This document shows positions 34,016 through 41,005 of a stretch of 48,581 nucleotides of DNA, piece after piece (the stretch's first letter is position 1; every line of letters starts with the position of its first letter). Source of the stretch: an uncultured Clostridia bacterium (lineage in GTDB: Bacteria; Bacillota; Clostridia; Lachnospirales; CAG-274); assembly GCA_944383305.1 (NCBI GenBank), contig CALWOZ010000019.1, positions 1-48,581 of the forward strand. Reading direction: 5' to 3'. The position numbers and the translations under genes were made by a program. The notes under the pieces are model-generated. The model searched no databases, had not been told where the DNA came from, and worked only from the letters and a program-made list of their open reading frames with translations.

Positions 34016-34676
34016 AAAAGATAAAATTCTATTATATATTTATATAGCTATAATATTTGTAGGAATGATGAAAACATATTTAGATGAAACAGTAGAAACA
34101 TTTTCTATGCCTGTTGCTAATAAAAATATTGTAATAGACGCAGGACACGGAGAATGGGATCCGGGGAAAGTAGCTAAAGATGGAACTTTAGAAAAAGACA
34201 TAAATCTTCAAATATCAAAATACTTACAAGGATATTTAGAACAATCAGGCGGATTTGTTTTAACAACAAGAATAAATGATACTGCATTATCTGACAAAAA
34301 AAGAGAAGACTTAAAAGAAAGAAAAAACATAGCTAATAATGAAAATGTAGATTTATTGGTTAGTATACATCAAAATTCATTTCCTAAAGAAAGTGTAAAA
34401 GGTGCTCAAGTTTTTTATTATAAAGATTCAGAAGAAAGTAAAAAGCTAGCAGAATGTGTACAAAATAGATTTAAAGAAGTAGATAGTTCTAATGAGAGAG
34501 TAGCTAAAGACAGTAAAGATTATTATATCCTAAAAGAGACAACTATGCCAGCTATTATTGTAGAATGTGGATTTTTATCTAATACAGAAGAAAATAACAA
34601 GCTAAAAGATGAAGAGTATCAAAAAAAGATAGCTTGGGCTATATATTTAGGTATATTAGATTATTATAATAATTAA
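33969..34676 (+). CDS. cwlD: N-acetylmuramoyl-L-alanine amidase, CwlD-like (Amidase_3)
   Basis: 235 residues. One N-terminal transmembrane segment (about 20-36) and a zinc amidase domain with the VIDAGHGEWDPGKVAKDGTLEKDINL motif (first His and Glu ligand region), VSIHQNSF (second zinc His) and PAIIVECGFLSNTEEN with the catalytic Glu. It cleaves stem peptides from muramic acid. CwlD makes the muramic lactam of spore cortex. The small size, the KDGTLEKD motif and the position before spmA/spmB fit CwlD, but housekeeping amidases of this family also exist. The start overlaps the upstream gene; ATG 33969 or 33972 are equally possible. Confidence 0.8.
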   Translation: MMNLYQKLKSKIKKIKKDKILLYIYIAIIFVGMMKTYLDETVETFSMPVANKNIVIDAGHGEWDPGKVAKDGTLEKDINLQISKYLQGYLEQSGGFVLTTRINDTALSDKKREDLKERKNIANNENVDLLVSIHQNSFPKESVKGAQVFYYKDSEESKKLAECVQNRFKEVDSSNERVAKDSKDYYILKETTMPAIIVECGFLSNTEENNKLKDEEYQKKIAWAIYLGILDYYNN

Positions 34677-34743
34677 TTTATTATATATAAAAGGGGAGTT
34701 TAAAGTATTAATTAAATACCTTACTAAAATTTTATATATTTAT

Positions 34744-34800
34744 AGTTCTACAAAAAATATAAATAAAGATTTTAGCTCTTATTTTTTGTAGAGCTTTTTT
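34744..34800 (+). terminator. Terminator after the CwlD-like gene
   Basis: AGTTCTACAAAAAATA and TATTTTTTGTAGAGCT form a 16-bp stem (one G-T) with a ~20-base loop, followed by six T. Confidence 0.75.
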
Positions 34801-34888
34801 AATATTATTATATTAATAATTTAAAGTTTTAGTAATTTTTTTATAATTTATGAGTATTATTATATAAAAAAGAAAGGACAGGGAATAT

Positions 34889-35470
34889 ATGCTTAATTAT
34901 CTATGGGGTGGGATGATATTAATAGGAATAGTAGTAGCTTCTTTTACTGGTAATATGCAAAATGTAACTCAAGCTATATTGGACTCATCTAAAGAGGCTA
35001 TTACTACTTGTATAACTATGCTTGGTATTATAGCTATGTGGTCTGGTATGATGGAAATAGCAGAAAGGTCAGGACTTGTAAAAGAACTTAGCAAAAAAAT
35101 GAGACCATTTTTGTCTTATCTATTTCCCGATGTGCCTAAAAATCATAAATCTTTAGATTATATATCTACTAATGTAATAGCCAACATTTTAGGATTAGGT
35201 TGGGCTGCGACACCAGCTGGTATTAAAGCTATGGAAAGTTTACAAACAATTAACAAGAAAAAAGATGAGGCTAGTAGAGCTATGTGTATGTTTTTAGTAT
35301 TTAATATGTCTAGTTTACAATTAATATCTGTTAATATAGTAGCTTATAGGTCACAATTTAATTCTCAAAATCCATCTGAAATTATTGCACCAGGTCTTTT
35401 AGCTACTTTAGTATCAACTATTGTTGGTGTATTAGTAGTAAAAATTATAGAAAGGTGGAAATATAGATGA
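34889..35470 (+). CDS. spmA: Spore maturation protein A
   Basis: 193-residue membrane protein of the nucleoside-recognition/Gate fold. The start MLNYLWGGMILIGIVVASFTGNMQ, the AIT.CITMLGIIAMWSGMMEIAERSGLV segment and NILGLGWAATPAGIKAMESLQ are characteristic of SpmA, needed for spore core dehydration and heat resistance. RBS AAAGGA about 11 bases upstream of ATG 34889. The stop overlaps the spmB start by 4 bases. Confidence 0.93.
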   Translation: MLNYLWGGMILIGIVVASFTGNMQNVTQAILDSSKEAITTCITMLGIIAMWSGMMEIAERSGLVKELSKKMRPFLSYLFPDVPKNHKSLDYISTNVIANILGLGWAATPAGIKAMESLQTINKKKDEASRAMCMFLVFNMSSLQLISVNIVAYRSQFNSQNPSEIIAPGLLATLVSTIVGVLVVKIIERWKYR

Positions 35471-35997
35471 AATTTTTATTAATATTATCTGACTTAATGA
35501 TTCCACTTGTTTTAATTTACATATTATTTTATGGATATTCTAAAAAGACTAATGTATATGATGCTTTTATAGACGGAGCAGAAGAAGGATTTAAAACAGT
35601 TTTTAAAATTGCTCCCACATTAGTTGGATTAATGGTTTCTGTTGGTGTATTAAGAGCCTCAGGTGCTTTAGATTTATTAAGTAATATAATATCACCTATT
35701 ACAGAAAAAATAGGATATCCAACGGAGGTTGTTCCTCTTACTTTTATGAGACTTATTTCTTCATCTGCGTCTACAGGGATTTTATTAGACTTATTTAAAA
35801 CTTATGGACCAGATTCTTTTATAGGTAAATTTGTAAGTGTTATGATGAGTAGTACAGAAACTGTGTTTTATACTATGAGTGTATATTTTATGGCTGTTAA
35901 TATAACAAAAACTAGATATACATTAGCAGGAGCTTTAATAGCTAACTTTGCTGGAGTTATAGCAAGTCTTTGGATATGTAATGTACTATGGGGATAA
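35467..35997 (+). CDS. spmB: Spore maturation protein B
   Basis: 176-residue polytopic membrane protein, partner of SpmA. DAFIDGAEEGFKTVFKIAPTLVGLMVSVGVLRASGALDLL and MRLISSSASTGILLDLFKTYGPDS are typical SpmB segments. AGGTGG of the RBS lies inside the end of spmA and the genes overlap by ATGA, so translation is coupled. The transcript ends at the strong hairpin at 36000. Confidence 0.94.
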   Translation: MKFLLILSDLMIPLVLIYILFYGYSKKTNVYDAFIDGAEEGFKTVFKIAPTLVGLMVSVGVLRASGALDLLSNIISPITEKIGYPTEVVPLTFMRLISSSASTGILLDLFKTYGPDSFIGKFVSVMMSSTETVFYTMSVYFMAVNITKTRYTLAGALIANFAGVIASLWICNVLWG

Positions 35998-35999
35998 AA

Positions 36000-36039
36000 A
36001 ATAACACCTTTATTTATTAATAAAGGTGTTATTTTTTAT
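36000..36039 (+). terminator. Terminator after spmB
   Basis: AATAACACCTTTATT-TATT-AATAAAGGTGTTATT, a 15-bp stem followed by TTTTATT. Repeat B2 begins 3 bases later. Confidence 0.85.
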
Positions 36040-36042
36040 TAA

Positions 36043-36133
36043 TTTCAATTAAGTTATGACTTTAGTTTTCAAGACAAAATTATAAACGGATTTTTTAAAT
36101 TTTTATTTAAGAATAATATAAATAGCTATTTAA
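36043..36133 (+). repeat. Dispersed repeat family B, copy B2 (shortened)
   Basis: TTTCAATTAAGCTATGACTT at the left end, identical to B3 and B4, followed by AAGACAAAATTATAAAC and a right part AATAATATAAATAGCTATTT matching AATAATAGGAATAGCTGTTT of B1. The GATAC palindrome is lost. The left end abuts the spmB terminator. Confidence 0.65.
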
Positions 36134-36147
36134 AAAATTAATTAAAA

Positions 36148-36633
36148 TTATTTTAAAGCATCTAAAGCAGCTTGAAAGTTTGGTTCACTCTTAACTTCGC
36201 TACAATATTCTACATAAATTACTTTATTATTTTCATCAACTATAAATATAGACCTTGTTAATAAACCAAGTTCATTAATATACACACCATAATTTTCACC
36301 AAAGCTTCTATGTTTATAGTCTGATAATGTAGTTATTTTATCTGAACCAGTAGCACCACACCATCTTGATTGGGCAAATGGCAAGTCCATAGATACAACA
36401 TAAATAGAAACATTGTTAAGTTTTGTAGCTTCTTCATTAAAACGTTTAGCAGACATATCACATATAGGTGTATCTAAAGATGGAACAACAACGAATACAC
36501 GTTTTCCGCTAGTATCTTTTAAAGATACGTCATTTAAGTCATTATCTGTTAATAAAAAGTCTGGAGCCAAATCTCCTACTTTAATTTCTTTTCCTTTTAA
36601 TGTTAAAGGGTTACCGTTAAAAGTTATATTCAT
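36148..36633 (-). CDS. tpx: Thiol peroxidase (atypical 2-Cys peroxiredoxin)
   Basis: 161 residues from ATG 36633 (GGAGAT upstream); the longer frame to 36699 has no RBS. The peroxidatic Cys is in PSLDTPICDMSAKRFNEEA (about residue 60) and the resolving Cys in DLPFAQSRWCGATG (about 94), as in Tpx. NGNPLTLKGKEIKVGDLAPDFLL is the usual start. It reduces hydroperoxides with thioredoxin in the cytosol, fitting an anaerobe's defence against oxygen. Confidence 0.95.
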   Translation of the reverse strand: MNITFNGNPLTLKGKEIKVGDLAPDFLLTDNDLNDVSLKDTSGKRVFVVVPSLDTPICDMSAKRFNEEATKLNNVSIYVVSMDLPFAQSRWCGATGSDKITTLSDYKHRSFGENYGVYINELGLLTRSIFIVDENNKVIYVEYCSEVKSEPNFQAALDALK

Positions 36634-36747
36634 AAAAATAAATCTCCTTTCAAATTTAATCCATACTAAAATAATACACTTTAAAATGTGATTAGTCAAT
36701 AGTAAATAATAATTTTTTTTTGATTTATTAAATAACTAATACTAAAA

Positions 36748-36783
36748 TAGGCTAGACTACATTTATATAGTCTAGCCTTTTTA
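36748..36783. terminator. Terminator hairpin between tpx and the 137-residue gene
   Basis: AGGCTAGACTA and TAGTCTAGCCT form an 11-bp stem with an 8-base loop. TTTTT follows on the plus strand and a weaker ATTTT on the minus strand. Confidence 0.75.
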
Positions 36784-36804
36784 TGTTAATAATAATTACA
36801 TATA

Positions 36805-37218
36805 TTAAATATGTTTTTCTACTTTTATTTGTTGAGCCTCTTTAGAAAGTGTTGTACTAAAATTAATTTTACCAGAAAGGTTAGTTTTAATTTTGTCTAT
36901 ATTAACATCATTTATAAATAAAGAATAGTTTGTATTTGGTTCTAATTCTATGGTAATAAGTGTATCCCCTAAACCTTCAGCTAAAAAAGTTGCTTCTTTT
37001 TCTTTTATACTAAGGTTATGTATAGTAGCACCTGGAACTGTTTCTAATAAGAGATTGCCATTTTTAGAAAGTCTTGTAACTTCATTGTGTGTTCTAATTT
37101 TATATATATTACCATCTACATTAAAATCTTTAACTTTAATTTTTTCTGTAACTTCATAATTACCAAAACTTAATGTTTTATCTTCGTTTAAAATAATTCC
37201 TTCTTTTATTATAGACAT
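36805..37218 (-). CDS. Small conserved clostridial protein of unknown function
   Basis: 137 residues; GGAGGA precedes ATG 37218. The sequence (LNEDKTLSFGNYEVTEKIKVKDFNVDGNIYKIRTHNEVTRLSKNGNLLLETVPGATIHNL...NLSGKINFS) belongs to a small clostridial family that I recall being labelled 'endosialidase' in some annotations. That label is not supported by anything in this sequence: there is no sialidase Asp box and no catalytic fold of that size. It is an all-beta, soluble, cytoplasmic protein by appearance. It is divergently arranged with the pseudouridine synthase gene. Confidence 0.75.
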   Translation of the reverse strand: MSIIKEGIILNEDKTLSFGNYEVTEKIKVKDFNVDGNIYKIRTHNEVTRLSKNGNLLLETVPGATIHNLSIKEKEATFLAEGLGDTLITIELEPNTNYSLFINDVNIDKIKTNLSGKINFSTTLSKEAQQIKVEKHI

Positions 37219-37332
37219 GGTGTAATCCTCCTAAATAAATTTTATAAAATAATCGACATAATAAATAAAATATATTATAATTATATCAAAAGACTAATGA
37301 TTTGTATATAAAAACTTTTAGGAGGAAAATAA

Positions 37333-38064
37333 ATGGCACTTGTTAGATTAGATAAATTTTTGTCTAACGCTGGTATAGGAAGTAGAAGTCAGGTTAGAGA
37401 TTATATAAAATACAGAAGAGTTTGGGTAGATGGAAGTCCTTGTGTAAAGGCTGACACTAAAATAGATAAAGATAAAAATGTAGTCACTTTTGATAAAAGA
37501 GTTGTATCTTATGATGAATATGTTTATGTTATACTCAATAAACCTAAAGGGGTTATATCTGCCACAGAAGATGAAACAGAAAAAACTGTAATAGACTTAT
37601 TAGATGATAAGTATAAAAAGATGAAACTTTTTCCAGTTGGTAGATTAGACAAAGATACAGTAGGACTTTTAATATTATCTAATGACGGAAGATTTGCTCA
37701 TAACACACTTTCTCCTAAAAAACATATAGAAAAGTCTTATTATGCACATATTAATGGAAAAATAACACAAGAGCATATTAAAAAATTTGAAGAAGGGGTA
37801 GTCATAAGTGGAGGATATAAATGCTTGCCAGCTAAATTATCTATAGAATATAGTGCTGATAACTTTTCTAAAGTTAATATAACTATAAAAGAAGGAAAAT
37901 ATCATCAAATAAAAAGAATGTTTGAAGCTTTTGGCAAAAAAGTTGTATACCTTAAAAGAACTAGTTTTGATGATATAAAACTAGATGAAACCTTAGAAGA
38001 AGGACAATATAGACTTGCTAATGAAAAAGAAATGAAAGTTATAGAAAAATTTATCGAAAAATGA
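37333..38064 (+). CDS. 16S rRNA pseudouridine synthase, RsuA family
   Basis: 243 residues; AGGAGG precedes ATG 37333. An N-terminal S4 RNA-binding domain (VRLDKFLSNAGIGSRSQVRDYIKYRRVWVDG, 4-34) is followed by the RsuA-like catalytic domain: VILNKPKGVISAT, the catalytic Asp in VGRLDKDTVGLLILSNDG (about 102-119) and KYHQIKRMFEAFGKKVVYLKR. The YHQIKRMF form favours RsuA (pseudouridine 516 of 16S rRNA) over RluB. Confidence 0.92.
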   Translation: MALVRLDKFLSNAGIGSRSQVRDYIKYRRVWVDGSPCVKADTKIDKDKNVVTFDKRVVSYDEYVYVILNKPKGVISATEDETEKTVIDLLDDKYKKMKLFPVGRLDKDTVGLLILSNDGRFAHNTLSPKKHIEKSYYAHINGKITQEHIKKFEEGVVISGGYKCLPAKLSIEYSADNFSKVNITIKEGKYHQIKRMFEAFGKKVVYLKRTSFDDIKLDETLEEGQYRLANEKEMKVIEKFIEK

Positions 38065-38181
38065 CAAACTTTTTTTATAATATTACGTCTAATATATTAA
38101 ATATAAAAAATTAATTATATAAATAATAAATAGCTTAAAATTGGAATAAAATAAATTTATATATAAAAATAGGAGATAAAA

Positions 38182-38346
38182 ATGTTTGAACATAATATTA
38201 AGAAAAAAAGTAAAATAACACCTGGGGTACTTATAATTTTTGGAATTTTATTAATGAGTTTAGTTGTCATTATAAATAACAGCACAATTATACAAACCTC
38301 TATTGAAAATATAAAAACCTGGAAAGAAAGTAAAGAAAGTGTATAA
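38182..38346 (+). CDS. Small single-pass membrane protein (54 residues)
   Basis: ATG 38182 with AGGAGA 6 bases upstream, stop at 38346. The protein starts MFEHNIKKKSKITPGV, has one hydrophobic segment (about residues 15-32, LIIFGILLMSLVVII), and ends in a polar tail with KTWKESKESV. Basic N-side and good RBS suggest a real gene with the N-terminus inside. It is followed directly by the terminator hairpin that flanks repeat A2. No family is recognised. Confidence 0.65.
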   Translation: MFEHNIKKKSKITPGVLIIFGILLMSLVVIINNSTIIQTSIENIKTWKESKESV

Positions 38347-38354
38347 ATATAATA

Positions 38355-38383
38355 AAGCCTACTTAACTAATTAAAGTAGGCTT
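38355..38383. terminator. Terminator-type hairpin, left flank of repeat A2
   Basis: AAGCCTACTT-AACTAATTA-AAGTAGGCTT, just after the 54-residue gene, with no T-run because repeat A2 follows at once. A near copy lies at 38613-38640. Confidence 0.7.
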
Positions 38384-38612
38384 GAGGCTGTAGACAAAGT
38401 CTACAGCCTTTCTAAAAGATGAAAATTCATCTTTTAGAGATTGAAGCAAAGTAAAAAAGCTGATTTTCTCGCACAAGGGCTAAAGCCCTAAAAATCTAGC
38501 TTTTTACACAATCCGAGGCAAAGCCCCGTCTTGTGATTAAAATTTTTAAATGCATTGCATTTAAAAATGTAAAACTAATATAAAGATTACTATCTATTTT
38601 GTCTATAATATG
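38384..38612 (+). repeat. Dispersed hairpin-rich element family A, copy A2
   Basis: 229 bp, the partner of A1 in opposite orientation. Hairpins in order: GGCTGTAGAC...GTCTACAGCC; TCTAAAAGATGAA...TTCATCTTTTAGA; AAAAAGCT...AGCTTTTT with GGGCTAAAGCCC at its tip; CACAA...TTGTG around GAGGCAAAGCCCC; TTTAAATGCATTGCATTTAAA. Ends carry imperfect inverted repeats around TRTAGACAAA. No ORF. It is flanked by two copies of the hairpin AAGCCTACTT...; its orientation relative to the flanking copies is the same kind as for A1. Confidence 0.85.
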
Positions 38613-38640
38613 AAGCCTACTTAGCTATTAAAGGAGGCTT
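38613..38640. terminator. Terminator-type hairpin, right flank of repeat A2
   Basis: AAGCCTACTT-AGCTATTA-AAGGAGGCTT followed by TATTATTAA. It resembles 38355-38383 closely and would also serve the leftward smpB gene, which ends at 38661. Confidence 0.65.
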
Positions 38641-38660
38641 TATTATTAATTAAAATTAAA

Positions 38661-39131
38661 TTATGCTTGTAATTTTAGCTTAAAGTCTTTTTCAGCTTCT
38701 CTTTTTTGGTCTTTTTTAGCTATATCGTGGCGTTTATCATATAATTTTTTACCTTTTGCAATAGCTATATCCATTTTTACATAACTTCCACTAAAATATA
38801 TCTTTGTAGGAACTAAAGTATGCCCATCTATTGTGGAAGCTCCTATAAGTTTATTTATTTCATATTTATGCAAAAGTAATTTTTTATCTCTTAAAGGGTC
38901 GTGATTAAAAATATTGCCCTGCTCATATGGGCTTATGTGCATATTTTTTACAAAAGCTTCATTGTTTTCTATTTTTATATAGCTGTCTTTAAGATTACAA
39001 CGACCGGCTCTTAAAGATTTAACTTCTGTCCCTTTTAATGCTAAGCCGGCTTGATAAGTCTCTAAAATAAAATAGTCGTGAAAAGCTTTTTTATTTTGTG
39101 CTATTATTTTTACGCTATTTTTTTCTTTCAT
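38661..39131 (-). CDS. smpB: SsrA-binding protein SmpB
   Basis: 156 residues. This partner of tmRNA delivers it to stalled ribosomes. It shows the OB-fold start [42 protein letters not shown], the [13 protein letters not shown] motif and the basic C-terminal tail [22 protein letters not shown] that enters the decoding centre. RBS AGGAGG precedes ATG 39131, 9 bases downstream of the PHP gene. Confidence 0.97.
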   Translation of the reverse strand: MKEKNSVKIIAQNKKAFHDYFILETYQAGLALKGTEVKSLRAGRCNLKDSYIKIENNEAFVKNMHISPYEQGNIFNHDPLRDKKLLLHKYEINKLIGASTIDGHTLVPTKIYFSGSYVKMDIAIAKGKKLYDKRHDIAKKDQKREAEKDFKLKLQA

Positions 39132-39140
39132 ATTTGCCTC

Positions 39141-39971
39141 CTATATATTTTTTAAGTCTTCTAATATTTTATAATCTATTTGTTTACCTAAAAATATATT
39201 ACCTAATGAAACATCTGGTCGGTTATCTCCGTGAAAGTCACTACCACCTGTTATTTTCATATTATATTTTTCACACATTGATAATAAAGTATTAGTTTGT
39301 TTTAAAGTGTTAGATGGATAATAACATTCAATTCCTTTAAGTCCAGCGTGCTTTAATTCTCTTATTGCTATATCTAAATCATTATTAGAAAGTTTATATA
39401 TCATAGGGTGGGCTAAAACAGGTATTCCATTTGATTCTAATATAATTTTTATAGCTTGGTCATAAGGAATTAACGTACGTTTTATATATGCTGGTTTACC
39501 TTTACCTAAATATATATTAAATGCTTCTTTTATATTTTTTGTATAGCCTTTTTCTGCTATTGCCTTGCCAAAATGTGCCCTTGTGACTAGACCTAAAGGA
39601 GATAGAGATTTTACATAGTCTAGTGATATATTAACGCCTATTTCATTTAACTTGTTAATAAGGTCCTGATTTCTTTTATTTCTAGTTTTTTCTAAATCTT
39701 TTAAAAGGTTTAAAAGTTTTGTATTTTTTATATCTAAAAAATAGCCTAAAATATGTATTTCTATACCTTTATAATCAGCAGAAATTTCTATACCGTTAAT
39801 AAGTTCTATATTAAATTTTTCAGCCTCTGGTATAGCATAAGATATACCATCTATTGTATCGTGGTCTGTTATGGCTATTGCTTTAATATTATTTTTATAA
39901 GCTAAATTAATAAGTTCTTGTGGTGAATATGTACCGTCTGAAAATGTTGAATGAGTGTGAAGGTCTATCAT
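39141..39971 (-). CDS. PHP-domain phosphoesterase (TrpH/YciV-like)
   Basis: 276 residues. PHP metal-binding motifs are in order: MIDLHTHSTFSDGTYSPQEL (HxH), AITDHDTIDG, GIEISADYKG, VTRAHFGKAI, VLAHPM and GGSDFHG. Proteins of this type act as 3',5'-nucleotide phosphatases or 5'-3' exoribonucleases (RNase AM). Which reaction applies cannot be told. AGGAGT lies before ATG 39971 and smpB follows directly. Confidence 0.9.
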   Translation of the reverse strand: MIDLHTHSTFSDGTYSPQELINLAYKNNIKAIAITDHDTIDGISYAIPEAEKFNIELINGIEISADYKGIEIHILGYFLDIKNTKLLNLLKDLEKTRNKRNQDLINKLNEIGVNISLDYVKSLSPLGLVTRAHFGKAIAEKGYTKNIKEAFNIYLGKGKPAYIKRTLIPYDQAIKIILESNGIPVLAHPMIYKLSNNDLDIAIRELKHAGLKGIECYYPSNTLKQTNTLLSMCEKYNMKITGGSDFHGDNRPDVSLGNIFLGKQIDYKILEDLKNI

Positions 39972-40103
39972 AAAAACAACTCCTAATTTAAAATAATTAA
40001 TAGAAATATATTATTATCATAAAACAAAAATCTAATTAATACAATAGTATAAATAATTTTTTTTTATAAAATAGTGTCTTAAATAAAAAGGAGGAAAGAA
40101 CTT

Positions 40104-40517
40104 ATGAAAAATAATAAAAAAGATAAAAAAAGTAATAACGATGAAAAACAAAAGGATTCGATAGTATCTTTAACCAAAGGGGTTATATTTTCATATTTAA
40201 TAACAGTAATAGTTTTTATAGTATATGGAATACTTTTAACATATACAGAAACAACAGAAAAAAATATTCAAATCGTAGTTATGATAACTACTGTTGTATC
40301 AGTATTAATAGGTGGTATTATATCGTCTAAAGGAGTTAGTAAAAGGGGATTAATGTTTGGTATGTTAGTGGGAATAATATACTCTATTATTATGATTATG
40401 GTTAGTTTTTGTATATTACCTACTATAAAAATAACATCTAAAATGATAATGATTATTATATTATCTATATCAGCTGGAGGTATAGGTGGAATTATTGGTA
40501 TAAATAGTAAGAAATAA
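40104..40517 (+). CDS. TIGR04086 family membrane protein
   Basis: 137 residues; AAAGGAGG precedes ATG 40104. A basic, polar N-terminus of 25 residues precedes four hydrophobic segments (ending GGIGGIIGINSKK), with GGIISSKGVSKRGLMFGMLVGIIY in the middle. This matches the TIGR04086 (YrzE-like) family, which is commonly coded just before the SCIFF peptide in Clostridia, as here. The function is unknown. Confidence 0.85.
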   Translation: MKNNKKDKKSNNDEKQKDSIVSLTKGVIFSYLITVIVFIVYGILLTYTETTEKNIQIVVMITTVVSVLIGGIISSKGVSKRGLMFGMLVGIIYSIIMIMVSFCILPTIKITSKMIMIIILSISAGGIGGIIGINSKK

Positions 40518-40549
40518 TTAAAATAAATATAGAAAAAGTTAAAAAGGTA

Positions 40550-40558
40550 TGATATAAT
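40550..40558 (+). promoter_or_regulatory. Extended -10 promoter of the SCIFF gene
   Basis: TG-A-TATAAT, an extended -10 box about 42 bases before the SCIFF ATG. A weak TAGAAA lies 17 bases upstream of TATAAT as -35. Confidence 0.5.
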
Positions 40559-40599
40559 GATTTGTACATATTAATTAAACCATTTTAGGAGGATATAAA

Positions 40600-40743
40600 A
40601 TGAAACATATTAAAACTTTAAACACAAAATTACTTAAAAGTACTATGGCAAAAGGTGGATGTGGAGAATGTCAAACATCTTGTCAATCTGCTTGCAAAAC
40701 ATCTTGTACCGTTGCTAACCAAAAATGTGAAATGGTAAAATAA
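40600..40743 (+). CDS. scfA: SCIFF (six-cysteine-in-forty-five) ranthipeptide precursor
   Basis: 47 residues, too short for most gene finders; AGGAGG precedes ATG 40600. MKHIKTLNTKLLKSTMAKGG is the leader and is followed by six Cys (21, 24, 28, 32, 36, 43). The core contains C32-K-T-S-C-T37, the spacing at which a Cys-Thr thioether link was reported for the SCIFF peptide CteA of Thermoanaerobacter. The adjacent radical SAM/SPASM enzyme would form that link. The ripp class is ranthipeptide; a signalling role has been proposed in clostridia. A terminator follows at once, so the peptide is expected in excess over its maturase. Confidence 0.95.
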   Translation: MKHIKTLNTKLLKSTMAKGGCGECQTSCQSACKTSCTVANQKCEMVK

Positions 40744-40750
40744 TTAGCCT

Positions 40751-40786
40751 AAAACCGTAGCTTAAACTGTTTTAAGCTACGGTTTT
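40751..40786 (+). terminator. Terminator between SCIFF peptide and maturase genes
   Basis: AAAACCGTAGCTTAAA-CTGT-TTTAAGCTACGGTTTT, a perfect 16-bp stem with a 4-base loop. Confidence 0.85.
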
Positions 40787-40792
40787 AATTAT

Positions 40793-40906
40793 TTCAATTA
40801 AGCTATGACTTTATTTTTTAAGATAAAATTTATAAACTACTTTTTATTTTAATTTTATGGAAAAAAATAATAGTAATAGTTGTTTTTGGATACAGAGTAT
40901 CAAAAA
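40793..40906 (+). repeat. Dispersed repeat family B, copy B3
   Basis: TTCAATTAAGCTATGACTTT at the left end, then AAGATAAAATTTATAAAC, AATAATAGTAATAGTTGTTT, and the palindrome GATAC-AGA-GTATC near the right end. It begins 6 bases after the SCIFF terminator and occupies the leader region of the maturase gene. Confidence 0.75.
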
Positions 40907-41005
40907 GTTAATACTAAAATTAATATGTTTTTAATTTATTTAGTAAAGTATATTTTTAAATTATTGTTAATTAAATTAATAGACCAAAATTGGAAGGAGA
41001 TTAAA

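Noticed and set aside
36634-36699. Longer tpx start
   Set aside because: The extension crosses the RBS and promoter region; the family starts at MNITFNGNPLTL.
36805-37218. Endosialidase function
   Set aside because: The label sometimes attached to this small family has no support in the sequence: no sialidase motif and far too short.
40880-41005. N-terminal extension of the SCIFF maturase
   Set aside because: The extra residues are read through repeat B3, have no RBS, and the ATG at 41006 has a good one and matches the usual family start.
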